Source: Bradyrhizobium sp. Ghvi (GTDB lineage Bacteria; Pseudomonadota; Alphaproteobacteria; Rhizobiales; Xanthobacteraceae). Taken from it: 64,000 bases of DNA. The stretch covers positions 62,001-126,000 of the forward strand of contig NZ_FOVU01000003.1 of assembly GCF_900115265.1 (NCBI RefSeq), written 5' to 3'. The translations under genes were made by a program, and so were the position numbers. A model generated the notes under the pieces. It worked only from the letters and a program-made list of their open reading frames with translations. It was not told the DNA's origin and ran no database searches. Shown in pieces: positions 24,843 to 33,716 of the stretch (within the stretch, counting starts at the first letter, position 1; the number at the start of each line of letters is the position of its first letter).

Positions 24843-25964
24843 TTAGAACGCGGAGGGATGAAAGCGGTCGATGCCGAGATCGCTGATGCGGGTCTGGGTG
24901 CCGCCATTGACGATCAACTCCGCCATGACGGCACCGGCTCCGGGACCGAGCTGGAAACCGTGCAGCGAGAAGCCGAACTGGTGATAGAGCCCCTTGTGGC
25001 GGGAGCTTGGCCCGAACACAGGAATGTCGTCCTTCATCTTCGCCTCGATGCCGGCCCAGGCGCGGACGATGGTCGCACTGCGCATCACCGGAAACAGCTC
25101 GAACACGGTCTGCGCGCTGGTCGCAAGGCTCTTCCAGTCCAGCACCGTCTCGTTGCGGTCCTGATACGGCGTGGCGAGATGGCCGCCGCCGATCAGCACG
25201 GTGCCATTCTTGAACTGCTTGAAGGACAGCTTTCGCCCGCGCAGGATCACGACGGGGTCGATGAAATGCGGTACGCGCGAGGTGATCATCAGCATCGGCG
25301 CCACGGTCTCGACCGGGACGGGCTCGCCGAGATCAGCCGCGATCTTGCCGGCCCAGGCGCCGGCGGCGTTCACGAGCACCGGCGCGGCGAAGGTTTCCAT
25401 GCCGGCATCGACATGCCAGAGGCCGTTACTGTAGCGGATGTGGCTGGCGGCGACGCCCTCGCGCACGATCGCGCCGAGCTGCTGGGCCTTGCGGCGGAAC
25501 GCGGTGGTCGTCTGCGCCGGATTGGCGGCGCCGTCGCGGCGTGAGACCACGCCGCCGGGACAGGTCTCGGCGACCGCCGGCACGAGGCACCGCAGCTCAG
25601 CCGCATCGATCAGCTCTTCATGGGTAAAGCCGAGTGCATTGAGCTCGGCAACGCGCGCGCGGCAGACCGCAAGCTCCTCCTCGTTCTCGGCGACCAACAC
25701 CTGGCCGTAGCTCTCGAAGCTGCAATCGTCGTCCAGGAGATCGTTGATCTTCTCCCAGATGCCCATCGAACGGATCGAGAGCGGGATTTCGGGGATATGC
25801 CGCGCAAGCTGGCGCACGCCGCCGGCATTGACGCCGGAGGCGTGGCGGCCGGCATAGTCTTTCTCGATCAGCACCGGCTTCAGACCGGCAAGACACAGAT
25901 GCAGCGCGGTCGAGCATCCGTGGATGCCGCCGCCGACGACGATCGCATCCACGTTCATGGTCAT
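24843..25964 (-). CDS. FAD-dependent oxidoreductase, DAO family (first of two in the operon)
   Basis: A 373-residue flavoprotein of the D-amino-acid-oxidase/sarcosine-oxidase-beta fold. The FAD-binding GGGIHG is at residues 11-16, VLVNAAGAWAG marks the second FAD segment and FSLHGFQLGPGAG closes the fold. It oxidises an amine, D-amino or imino acid C-N bond. Its start overlaps the stop of the alpha-subunit gene by 4 bases, so it is made with it, as the beta subunit of opine oxidase or D-hydroxyproline dehydrogenase would be. A second DAO-type gene lies at 27701-28837. Which of the two pairs with the alpha/ferredoxin subunits is open. Confidence 0.9.
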   Translation of the reverse strand: MTMNVDAIVVGGGIHGCSTALHLCLAGLKPVLIEKDYAGRHASGVNAGGVRQLARHIPEIPLSIRSMGIWEKINDLLDDDCSFESYGQVLVAENEEELAVCRARVAELNALGFTHEELIDAAELRCLVPAVAETCPGGVVSRRDGAANPAQTTTAFRRKAQQLGAIVREGVAASHIRYSNGLWHVDAGMETFAAPVLVNAAGAWAGKIAADLGEPVPVETVAPMLMITSRVPHFIDPVVILRGRKLSFKQFKNGTVLIGGGHLATPYQDRNETVLDWKSLATSAQTVFELFPVMRSATIVRAWAGIEAKMKDDIPVFGPSSRHKGLYHQFGFSLHGFQLGPGAGAVMAELIVNGGTQTRISDLGIDRFHPSAF

Positions 25965-27379
25965 CCGCGCACCACGGCCTTGACGTCGTCCTCAGTTTTC
26001 GGGACTGCGGCAAGCTCGGCGAGCGTGATCGGCTTCACCGGCGCGCGAAGCCGGTAATAGCCGATCTCCTGCGGAGTCTTGCCGCGCGCCTGCGCCATCA
26101 GCTCGGTGACGGTAAGACCGCAGAGCCGGCCCTGGCATGGGCCCATGCCGGTGCGGCGATAGGCCTTGAGCTGGTTCGGCCCGGTCGCGCCGATCGCGAC
26201 GGAATCGAGAACGTCCTTCGCGGTGACCTCCTCGCAGCGGCAGACAATGGTGTCGTCAGAGGGAATGCGGAATTGCGATGCGGGGCGAAACAGCGTGTCG
26301 AGGAAGGGGCGGCCGCGCTCGGCCTTGGCGAGATCGGAACGGAGCGCCGCCATCGTGGCAAGCTTTGCAGCAGCCGCGGGCGCGAGTGCTTCCACCGCCG
26401 CGCGCGCCGCGATACGGCCACGCACCACGGCAGCATTCGCACCGCCGATGCCGGCACCGTCGCCGGCGACCGCAATGCCCGCGACCGAGGAGTTACCGCC
26501 TGCATCGAGGACCGGCGACCAGCAGAGTTGCAGATCGTCCCACCGATGTTCGATGCCGGCCGCCATCGCCAGGTTGACGTTGGGCACGACGCCCTGGTGC
26601 AGCAGCAGGAGATCGGCAGGAATGGTCTCGCGTTTGCCGCCGGCGACATAACTCACACTGGCGAGCTGGCCCTCACCGGACGCAGAGAGCTCTGTGACGC
26701 CGGAGACGACCTGCACCTTCGCCTTCACCTCGCGCATCATCACCAAGCCCTTGGTGAAATAGGGCGAGGTCAGGAAAGCGAAGGCGTGCGGCAACGCCGC
26801 GAAATAATTTCGGCGCTCGGTCGTGTCGAGAATGCGGTCGATGCGGCCGCCGAGGCGCAGGATCTGCGCGGCGAGCAGCCACAGCAGAGGCCCCTGCCCA
26901 GCGATCACAGTGCGTCCGTCCGGCACCAGCCCCGACGACTTCAGCATGGTCTGCGCCGCCCCCGCGGTCATCACGCCCGGCAGCGTCCAGCCGGGAATCG
27001 GAAACGGCCGCTCCAGCGCGCCGGTCGCCAGGATCACGCGCTTGGCCTTGACGAAGGCGGACGCGCCGCCGGTCGAGACAGCGATGTCGAGATTGCGGTC
27101 GAGGCTCCAGACAGTGGCGCGATGGATCACCTCGGCATTGCTTGCACGTAACGCTTGGACGAGATCGGCGCCAACCCAATAGTCGGCACCGAGCTGGTTG
27201 CGATCGGTCACCGGAGTCGAGGAGATGGCGCGAAACACCTGGCCGCCGGGACCGATATTCTCGTCGAGCAGAAGCGTCGTGAGACCGGCTTCGGCGGAGG
27301 TCGCGGTGGCGGCAAGACCGGCGGGGCCGGCGCCGATCACCACGACGTCGTAGTCTTCGCGCTTCGGAGCCACACTCAT
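25961..27379 (-). CDS. NAD(P)/FAD-dependent oxidoreductase, opine-oxidase/HcnB-like alpha subunit
   Basis: A 472-residue pyridine-nucleotide-disulphide-type flavoprotein. The FAD-binding GAGPAG is near residue 16, the second nucleotide segment is around AGQGPLLWLLAAQIL and AVAGDGAGIGGANAAV contacts FAD. The C-terminal 95 residues are a BFD-like domain with Cys380, Cys382, Cys415 and Cys420 (CRCEEV and GPCQGRLC), which can bind an iron-sulphur cluster. This is the alpha subunit of heteromeric enzymes such as opine oxidase (OoxA), HcnB and hydroxyproline dehydrogenase, acting in electron transfer from the DAO subunit. It overlaps both neighbouring genes by 4 bases. Confidence 0.92.
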   Translation of the reverse strand: MSVAPKREDYDVVVIGAGPAGLAATATSAEAGLTTLLLDENIGPGGQVFRAISSTPVTDRNQLGADYWVGADLVQALRASNAEVIHRATVWSLDRNLDIAVSTGGASAFVKAKRVILATGALERPFPIPGWTLPGVMTAGAAQTMLKSSGLVPDGRTVIAGQGPLLWLLAAQILRLGGRIDRILDTTERRNYFAALPHAFAFLTSPYFTKGLVMMREVKAKVQVVSGVTELSASGEGQLASVSYVAGGKRETIPADLLLLHQGVVPNVNLAMAAGIEHRWDDLQLCWSPVLDAGGNSSVAGIAVAGDGAGIGGANAAVVRGRIAARAAVEALAPAAAAKLATMAALRSDLAKAERGRPFLDTLFRPASQFRIPSDDTIVCRCEEVTAKDVLDSVAIGATGPNQLKAYRRTGMGPCQGRLCGLTVTELMAQARGKTPQEIGYYRLRAPVKPITLAELAAVPKTEDDVKAVVRG

Positions 27380-27672
27380 CTTCCGATCTCCCGCCTGCCC
27401 TTCTGGATCTCGACCTGCATGCCCTCGGCGACGGGCACGAGGCAGCCCTGGCGGTTACCGACGCCATCGATGGTGACGAGGCAGTCGAAGCAAACGCCCA
27501 TCATGCAGTAAGGCAAACGCGGCGCACCGCTGACCGCCGTAGATCGCCGTGCATCGCGACCGGAGGCCAGCAGTGCGGCGGAGACGGTGTCGCCCTGGCG
27601 CGCCGCGACGGCGACGCCGTCGACGAAGATCTGCACCTGCGGGCGTCTGTCCTGTTCGGATCGTCTAAACAT
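27376..27672 (-). CDS. (2Fe-2S)-binding protein, HcnA-like gamma subunit
   Basis: A 98-residue plant-type ferredoxin-like subunit. Cys56, Cys61, Cys64 and Cys77 (pattern C-x4-C-x2-C-x12-C) can ligate one 2Fe-2S cluster. It carries QIFVDGVAVAARQGDTVSAALL, the beta-strand start of the family. It is the small subunit of the flavoenzyme complex with the alpha subunit, whose start overlaps its stop by 4 bases. The ATG at 27672 is chosen; upstream in-frame residues belong to another gene's region and lack similarity. Confidence 0.9.
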   Translation of the reverse strand: MFRRSEQDRRPQVQIFVDGVAVAARQGDTVSAALLASGRDARRSTAVSGAPRLPYCMMGVCFDCLVTIDGVGNRQGCLVPVAEGMQVEIQKGRREIGR

Positions 27673-27700
27673 GGGATGCCTCTTGGCTCCTTCAGTAACT

Positions 27701-28837
27701 CTAGTAACCGCTGTCGTTCGCGGCGCCCGCGCGACCAAAACGGCTGGCGGAGAACGCGCCGACCAGCTCCGGCTCGAGCGCGCCTTGCGCAACCATGCGC
27801 GCGATCTCGAAGGCGTGGTTGGAGGCGAGGGTCACGCCGGAATGGCAGCAAGCGACGAAAGCGCCGGGATGCGTCTCCGACTGGTCGTAGATCGGAAAGC
27901 CGTCCTGGGGCATGACGCGGATGCCGGACCAGCTCCTGACGACGTTGAGCCGCGACAGATGCGGAAACATGCGCTGGGCACGGTCGGCCATCACGCCGCT
28001 GATCGGAGGCTTCAGCGTACGATCGTCCAGCTCGTCTTCCTTGCTGTCGCCGATCATCACCGTGCCCTCGTCGGTCTGGCGGATCGTGGTCAGCGGATGT
28101 GGCAGGAAGGGCATGGTGCGCTCGGTCACGACAACCTGGCCGCGGGTCGGTCCCATCGGCGCATAGAGTCCGACCATCGGCGCGAGCGCCTGGTTGGCAT
28201 TGCCTGCGGCGAGCACGATTTTGGCGGCGCGCAGCTCGCCCGTCGGGGTGGTCAGGCGGAATTCGCCGCCGCTTTTGCCGATCGCCGAGACCGGACGCTC
28301 CGGAAAATAGTCGATGCCGAACGCCTTGAAGCCGGTGTGGAAGGCACGGAAGGTGCGCAGCGAATTGACGTGGCCGTCAAGCGGGCAATAGCTGCCGCCG
28401 GATACTTCGGGCCCGATCAGCGGCAGTGACTTCTTCACTTCAGATGCCGAGAGCATCTCCATCTTGTAGTCGGCCGCACCGGTCTGATTGTGCATGCGCT
28501 TGACCAGCTCGGTGCGCTGGCCGAATTCGTCCTCGCCGAGCGTGAGATGAAACCCGCCATTCTGCTGGAGAGCAACGTCGAGCCCGGTCTGCTGCTTCAG
28601 CTCGAAGGCAAGCCGTCCCCACGCCTGCGAGGCCTGCACGGTCCAGATCGTGTAGGCCGGCATGCCGAGCCCCTTGCTCTGCACCCAGACCAGCGCAAAG
28701 TTCGCGCGCGAGGCGCGCTTGGTGATGTCGCCTTCGTCGAGCACGGCGACGCTCTTGCCGAGCCGACCGAGGCCCCAGGCAATGGCGGAGCCGAGCAATC
28801 CGCCACCGACAACGGCGACGTCGTATTCAATTCGCAT
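27701..28837 (-). CDS. FAD-dependent oxidoreductase, DAO family (second of two in the operon)
   Basis: A 378-residue DAO-fold flavoprotein. GGGLLG at residues 11-16 binds FAD, IVLAAGNANQALAP is the second FAD segment, and CCHSGVTLASNHAFEIAR ends the fold. It resembles the OoxB/HcnC-like beta subunits, which carry the substrate site. It begins 8 bases after the permease gene and ends 28 bases before the 2Fe-2S gene, within one operon. It is clearly divergent from the other DAO gene, so the two are not a recent duplication and may act on different substrates or successive steps. Confidence 0.9.
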   Translation of the reverse strand: MRIEYDVAVVGGGLLGSAIAWGLGRLGKSVAVLDEGDITKRASRANFALVWVQSKGLGMPAYTIWTVQASQAWGRLAFELKQQTGLDVALQQNGGFHLTLGEDEFGQRTELVKRMHNQTGAADYKMEMLSASEVKKSLPLIGPEVSGGSYCPLDGHVNSLRTFRAFHTGFKAFGIDYFPERPVSAIGKSGGEFRLTTPTGELRAAKIVLAAGNANQALAPMVGLYAPMGPTRGQVVVTERTMPFLPHPLTTIRQTDEGTVMIGDSKEDELDDRTLKPPISGVMADRAQRMFPHLSRLNVVRSWSGIRVMPQDGFPIYDQSETHPGAFVACCHSGVTLASNHAFEIARMVAQGALEPELVGAFSASRFGRAGAANDSGY

Positions 28838-28845
28838 AGTCTCTC

Positions 28846-29652
28846 CTATCGTCCCGTATCGCCCTTGCCGGCGAGCACGCGGTCGAGGCCGTAGAAGCGG
28901 TCGAGCAGAATGAGGGCGGTCATGGTCACAGCGATCACGCAGGCCGACACCGACGTCACCAGCGGATCGATGTTGTCCTGGATATAAAGGAACATGCGCA
29001 CGGGCAACGTCTCGGTGCCGGGCGCCGCGAGAAAGACGGTCATCGTGAGATCGTCGAAGGATTGGATGAAAGCCAGCGCCCAGCCGCTGATGACGCCGGG
29101 CAGGATCAGCGGCAAGGTCACGCGGCGGAATAGCGTCCAGCCGTCAGCGCCAAGCGAGACCGCGGCCATCTCGACCGTGCGGTCCATGCCGGTCGCGGCG
29201 GCCAAGGTCAGCCGCAGCGCGAACGGAAACACGATGATGACATGCGCGATGATCAGCGCGGCGAAGCTGCCGCCAAGTCCAGCTGATGTAAAGAAGCGCA
29301 GGAAGGCGATGCCGAGCACGACATGCGGGATCATCAGCGGCGACAGGAACAGTGCCGCCAGCGCATCACGGCCACGGAAGCGGTACCGCGCGATCGCCAG
29401 CGCCGCCGGTACCGCAAACAGTAGCGCCATGAAAGACGAGAGCGCGCCGAGGCCAAGGCTGACCCAGAAGGCGTGGATGAACTCGGGATATTGGGCAATC
29501 GTCCTGAACCAGCGCAGCGAAAAGCCGTTGGTCGGCAGCGACAGGAAGCCCTCGGGCGTGAAGGCGACGAGGCAGACTACGAGGATGGGCGCCACCATGA
29601 CCACGACGAAAATGGTGTGGAAGATCAGCGCGAGCGGGCCGTTCCGTCTCAT
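28846..29652 (-). CDS. ABC transporter permease (PotC/PotI type)
   Basis: A 268-residue inner membrane permease with six helices. The binding-protein-dependent transport EAA loop is seen as MAAVSLGADGWTLFRRVTLP, followed by LILPGVISGWALAFIQSFDD. It is of the spermidine/putrescine/iron/opine import group. It overlaps the other permease gene by 4 bases and forms the inner-membrane channel with it. Confidence 0.93.
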   Translation of the reverse strand: MRRNGPLALIFHTIFVVVMVAPILVVCLVAFTPEGFLSLPTNGFSLRWFRTIAQYPEFIHAFWVSLGLGALSSFMALLFAVPAALAIARYRFRGRDALAALFLSPLMIPHVVLGIAFLRFFTSAGLGGSFAALIIAHVIIVFPFALRLTLAAATGMDRTVEMAAVSLGADGWTLFRRVTLPLILPGVISGWALAFIQSFDDLTMTVFLAAPGTETLPVRMFLYIQDNIDPLVTSVSACVIAVTMTALILLDRFYGLDRVLAGKGDTGR

Positions 29653-30524
29653 CGGAACACCTCCGCATAACGGCGCTCGATCAGCGCATTGCTGCCGACG
29701 ACGATCAGCACCAGCGCGACCAGCAACAGCGTGGCGACGGCGGCGCCGAGCGGCCAGTTCAGCGTGTTGAGGAATTCGTCATAGGCGAGCGTCGCTGCGA
29801 CCTTGAGCCGGCGGCCGCCAATGATTGCGGGCGTCGCGAACGCGCTGGCCGAGAGCGAGAACACGATGATCGCGCCCGACAGCACGCCCGGCATGATCTG
29901 CGGCATGATGATGCGACGGATGATAGTGACCGGACCGGCCCCGAGCGACATCGCGGCGTTCTCGATCTGCGGGTCGAGCCGCTGCAGCGCCGCCCACACC
30001 GACAGCACCATGAACGGCATCATCACATGCGCGAGCGCGACCACCATGCCGGTTTCGGTGAACATGAAAGGAATCGGTGAGCGGATCGCGCCGAACGACA
30101 TCAGGAGCTTGTTGACCAGACCGTTGTTGCCGCCGAACAGCAGCGCCCAGCCGAGCGTGCGCGCCACCACGGAGATCAGGAGCGGCCCGAGTATGACCAA
30201 CAGGAAAAAGCTCTTCCAGCGGCCGCTCATGCGGTTCAGGATGTAGGCTTCGGGCGCGCCGAGCACTGCGGTCAGTAGTGTGGTCAGGATCGCGATGCGA
30301 AAGGTCCGCCAGAACATCTCGGCGTAATAGGGGTCGGTCGCGATCTCTTTCCAGTTCTTCAGGATGAAGACCGGTTCGATACCCTTGTACTGACCCCAAT
30401 CGTGGAACGACAGCATCACGGTCATCGCGAGCGGAATCAGCAGCACGCCGACGAACAGCATCAGGGCGGGCGCCGTCAGCGCCCAGGGCGCACGCGCGCC
30501 GCGTTCCTCGGCGACCGCGCTCAT
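29649..30524 (-). CDS. ABC transporter permease (PotB/PotH type)
   Basis: A 291-residue permease with six helices; it begins with a short alanine-rich cytoplasmic stretch and helix 1 (LTAPALMLFVGVLLIPLAM). The EAA motif reads ENAAMSLGAGPVTIIRRIIM, then PQIMPGVLSGAIIVFSLS. Pairs with the following PotC-like permease. The first bases overlap the ATPase gene's stop by 4 and the last bases overlap the next start by 4, so these genes are translationally coupled. Confidence 0.93.
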   Translation of the reverse strand: MSAVAEERGARAPWALTAPALMLFVGVLLIPLAMTVMLSFHDWGQYKGIEPVFILKNWKEIATDPYYAEMFWRTFRIAILTTLLTAVLGAPEAYILNRMSGRWKSFFLLVILGPLLISVVARTLGWALLFGGNNGLVNKLLMSFGAIRSPIPFMFTETGMVVALAHVMMPFMVLSVWAALQRLDPQIENAAMSLGAGPVTIIRRIIMPQIMPGVLSGAIIVFSLSASAFATPAIIGGRRLKVAATLAYDEFLNTLNWPLGAAVATLLLVALVLIVVGSNALIERRYAEVFR

Positions 30525-31561
30525 GCGCCTGCCCTCGCGCGCACGCTCATGTCTTCGGGCCGCCAGGTCAGGCGAACCGCCTCCCCCTCGGCCGGCTGCG
30601 CCGTGCCGTCATTCTGGCGGATCACGATCGCCGGGCCGCATTCGCTGTCGCACTGGAACAGCCAGTGATTGCCCTGGAAGATTCGTGTGACGATCTTTGC
30701 ACTGAGGCCGGCATCGCCGAATCCGATTCTTTCCGGACGAATGCTGATCGTGACTGCACCGTTCAGCCCAGCCGGGGCCGGCGCGCTCCAGGAGCCCGCC
30801 ACCAGCTGCGAAGGCGTCACGGCGCGGTCGATCGTTCCCGCAAAGTCGTTAGTCTTGCCCAGAAACTGCGAGACGAACGCCGAGGCCGGTCTCTCATACG
30901 TCTCTTGCGGCGTGCCGATCTGCTCGATCTTGCCCTGGCTCATCACCACGATGCGGTCGGACAGCGACATCGCCTCGTTCTGGTCATGGGTGACCAGGAT
31001 CGTCGTGGTGCCAATGGTGCGCTGGATCTGGCGCAACTCGATCTGCATCTCCTCCCGCAGCTTTGCGTCGAGATTGGACAGAGGCTCGTCGAGCAGGAGC
31101 ACGCTCGGCTTGATCACCAGCGCGCGCGCCAGCGCGACGCGCTGCTGCTGGCCGCCGGACATACGGCGGGGATGCCGATCCTCGTAACCGGCAAGGCCGA
31201 CCATCGCGAGCGCGGCACGGACGCGCTCGGCCCGTTCGGCGCGCGGCACGTTGCGCATCTCGAGGCCGAAGGCAACGTTCTCGGCCGCCGTCATGTGCGG
31301 AAACAGCGCGTAGCTCTGGAACACGATGCCGAGCCCGCGCTTGGCCGGATGGACCGCAATCAGGTCCTTGCCCTCGAGGCGAATCGCGCCCCGCGTCGGA
31401 TCAAGGAAGCCCGCGATCATCTGCAGCGTCGTGGTCTTGCCGCAGCCGGACGGGCCAAGGAAGGAGATGAACTCCCCCTTCCCCACCGACAGGCTGAAAT
31501 CGTCGACCACGGTCTGCGCGCCGAATTGCTTTGCGACCCGATCGAGCTCGAGATAGGCCAT
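30521..31561 (-). CDS. ABC transporter ATP-binding protein (PotA type)
   Basis: A 346-residue ATPase of the polyamine/opine importer branch. Walker A is GPSGCGKTT at residues 36-44. The signature is MSGGQQQRVALARAL (one change from LSGGQ), Walker B is VLLLDEPLSNLD and the H-loop VTHDQNEAMS. The C-terminal 110 residues form the TOBE-type regulatory domain. It powers import through the two permeases encoded after it. It is 27 bases after the binding-protein gene. Confidence 0.94.
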   Translation of the reverse strand: MAYLELDRVAKQFGAQTVVDDFSLSVGKGEFISFLGPSGCGKTTTLQMIAGFLDPTRGAIRLEGKDLIAVHPAKRGLGIVFQSYALFPHMTAAENVAFGLEMRNVPRAERAERVRAALAMVGLAGYEDRHPRRMSGGQQQRVALARALVIKPSVLLLDEPLSNLDAKLREEMQIELRQIQRTIGTTTILVTHDQNEAMSLSDRIVVMSQGKIEQIGTPQETYERPASAFVSQFLGKTNDFAGTIDRAVTPSQLVAGSWSAPAPAGLNGAVTISIRPERIGFGDAGLSAKIVTRIFQGNHWLFQCDSECGPAIVIRQNDGTAQPAEGEAVRLTWRPEDMSVRARAGA

Positions 31562-31588
31562 GCGCTGTCTCCGCTACCGACGATCAGA

Positions 31589-32623
31589 TCAGCGCTCGAC
31601 CTCGCGATTCCAGCGCTTGGTCCACTCCTCGCGCTTCTCGTTGATGGTGGTCCAATCAGGATTATAGAGCTTGGCCGCGCGCTCGCCGATCGGCGCCATC
31701 TTGCCGAGCTCCGGCGGCACCTTCAGCGATTTCAGCACCGGGCCGTAGCCATAGTCCTTCAGCATCACGAGCTGGATTTTGGGATCGAGCAGCATCTTCA
31801 CGAAGCTGGAGGCCAACGGCGAGGCATTGGGCTTGTTGATCGGACAAGCTGTTGTCAGCAGCGTAGCGGCGCCTTCCTTCGGATAGACGAAGTCGACGGG
31901 GAAGCCGGTATTGGCAAAGCTCTGCACGCGTCCCGTGCCCCACACCGCGATCACGGCTTGGCCCGACTGGAACAGCTCGGTCATCTTGCCGGGCGAGGGC
32001 TCATAAGCCAGCACGTTCGGATTGATCTCTTCCTTGAAGATCTTGAAACCGGAATCGACGTTGGTCTCACCGCCGCCGTTCATCTTCGACAGCATCACCA
32101 GCGCCTCGAGGCCGTAGGTGTTGTTGATCGGCGGGATCACCAGCTGCTTGGCGTATTTCGTGTCTTTCAGATCGTTCCACGAAGTCGGCGGCGCCCAGCC
32201 TTTCTCCTTGAACACCTTGGTGTTGTACATCAGACCTGTCGCGACGATGCCGATCGCCACGGCACGGTCGTCCTTGAAGTGCGCGGCCTCATACAGATCG
32301 GTCGGCAGGCCATCGAGCTTGCCGCAGAAGCCGAGCTGGATCGCCTGGTACATCGGACCGTCATCGACGATGGCGACGTCGATCTGCTGATTGCCCTTCT
32401 GGGCCTGAAGCTTGGCCAGCGTGTCAGTGGAGTTGCCGGCGACGTATTCCACCTTGACGCCGTTCTCCTTCTCGAAGGTCGGGATCACCTCGTCGCGAAT
32501 GGTCTTCTCGAACGAGCCGCCATAGCCGGCCACATAAAGCGTCTTTTGCTGAGCCGAGCCGGCCGTCGGGGCGGCGATGAGCGCGACGATGCTGACCGCT
32601 GTGAGAAGGCTGAGAGTCTTCAT
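31589..32623 (-). CDS. ABC transporter substrate-binding protein (PotD/PotF-like)
   Basis: A 344-residue periplasmic binding protein. Residues 1-25 are a Sec signal peptide with cleavage near AGSAQQ. The mature start KTLYVAGYGGSFEKTI and IDVAIVDDGPMYQAI match the extracellular-solute-binding family 1 group that includes polyamine and opine/nopaline-type binding proteins. It is the first gene of the nine-gene operon and is divergent from a LysR gene 134 bases away. With the opine-oxidase-like enzymes downstream it implies uptake of an amino-acid-derived compound; polyamine, opine or hydroxyproline betaine are all possible. Confidence 0.92.
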   Translation of the reverse strand: MKTLSLLTAVSIVALIAAPTAGSAQQKTLYVAGYGGSFEKTIRDEVIPTFEKENGVKVEYVAGNSTDTLAKLQAQKGNQQIDVAIVDDGPMYQAIQLGFCGKLDGLPTDLYEAAHFKDDRAVAIGIVATGLMYNTKVFKEKGWAPPTSWNDLKDTKYAKQLVIPPINNTYGLEALVMLSKMNGGGETNVDSGFKIFKEEINPNVLAYEPSPGKMTELFQSGQAVIAVWGTGRVQSFANTGFPVDFVYPKEGAATLLTTACPINKPNASPLASSFVKMLLDPKIQLVMLKDYGYGPVLKSLKVPPELGKMAPIGERAAKLYNPDWTTINEKREEWTKRWNREVER

Positions 32624-32757
32624 GTGGTCCGATCTCCAATCTGCCGAAAAAGCGGGCTGTCTGCAGTCCTGATGAAAAAGATCGCAAACCTATACTTCCA
32701 TCGTCCAATGAATAATGGCACCATCTACATGCCAAAATGTTATGAATGGAAGTCGGG

Positions 32758-33672
32758 ATGGCCCGGATCAATTCGCGGCAGGTAGAGGCTTTTCGGGCGA
32801 CGATGCTGACCGGCAGCGTGACCGAGGCAGCGGCACTGATGAAGGTGACGCAACCGGCGGTCAGCCGATTGCTGCGCGACTTGCAGGCGCTGCTGAAGAT
32901 GGAGCTGTTCGAGCGGCGCGGCACCGGGCTGGTGCCGACCGCCGCGGCAATGGCGCTCTACACCGAGGTGGAGCGCTCCTTCGTGGGTCTCGAACGCATT
33001 ACCGCCGCCGCCGAGGAAATCCGCAGCCGCCGCACCGGCTCGCTGCGCATCGCCGCGCTACCAGCTCTGGCGAACGGCTATCTGCCGCGGCTCACCGGTC
33101 ACTTTCTAAAAGAGCGGCCGAATCTCAATCTCGCCTTCTTCGGCGTGATCTCGCCGATCGTGGTCGATTGGGTGCTCAACAACCAGTGCGATGTCGGCTT
33201 TGCCGAGGTGCCGATCGCACATTCCGGCTTGCCGAGCATGAAGTTGCCGGCACCTGCCCGCGTCGCGGTGCTGCCGACAGGTCATCGTCTCGCGGAAAAA
33301 GAAGTGCTGGAGCCGCGCGACTTCGAAGGCGAGACATTCGTCTCGCTATCGGCGGGGTCATCGAGCCGACATCTCGTCGACCAGGTCTTCCATCATCACG
33401 ATGTCCGCCGCGTGCTGCGCGTGGAGACTGCGTTGTCCGAGATCATGTGCGGCCTGGTCTCCTCAGGACTTGGCGTTGCGATCTGCGATCCCTTCACCGC
33501 GCAGGAGTTTTCCACCCGCGGCGTCGTCGTGCGCCGCTTCCTGCCGCGCATCGACTTCGAATTCTCGGCAGTGTTTCCGGCGCAGCGCAGTCCCTCGCCG
33601 GTGGCGTTGGATCTGGTCGAGACCGTGCGCAAGTCGCTGGCTGAATTCGACGATCAGCCCGCGCCGGGATAA
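32758..33672 (+). CDS. LysR family transcriptional regulator
   Basis: A 304-residue LysR regulator. The N terminus SRQVEAFRATMLTGSVTEAA and KVTQPAVSRLLRDLQALL form the winged helix. The ligand domain has LRIAALPALANGYLPRLTGH, of the type seen with opine and amino-acid catabolic regulators (OccR/NocR-like). The ATG at 32758 has GGAAG 5 bases upstream; another in-frame ATG at 32746 lies over that site, so 32758 is preferred. Divergent from the ABC/flavoenzyme operon, which it probably controls. The intergenic region holds CCAATGAATAATGG and a second ATGAAT, loosely symmetrical, as a possible site. Confidence 0.9.
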   Translation: MARINSRQVEAFRATMLTGSVTEAAALMKVTQPAVSRLLRDLQALLKMELFERRGTGLVPTAAAMALYTEVERSFVGLERITAAAEEIRSRRTGSLRIAALPALANGYLPRLTGHFLKERPNLNLAFFGVISPIVVDWVLNNQCDVGFAEVPIAHSGLPSMKLPAPARVAVLPTGHRLAEKEVLEPRDFEGETFVSLSAGSSSRHLVDQVFHHHDVRRVLRVETALSEIMCGLVSSGLGVAICDPFTAQEFSTRGVVVRRFLPRIDFEFSAVFPAQRSPSPVALDLVETVRKSLAEFDDQPAPG

Positions 33673-33716
33673 TCGAACGCTTGCATGGATAAGGCTGATC
33701 TCTTACCTGAGGGCAT

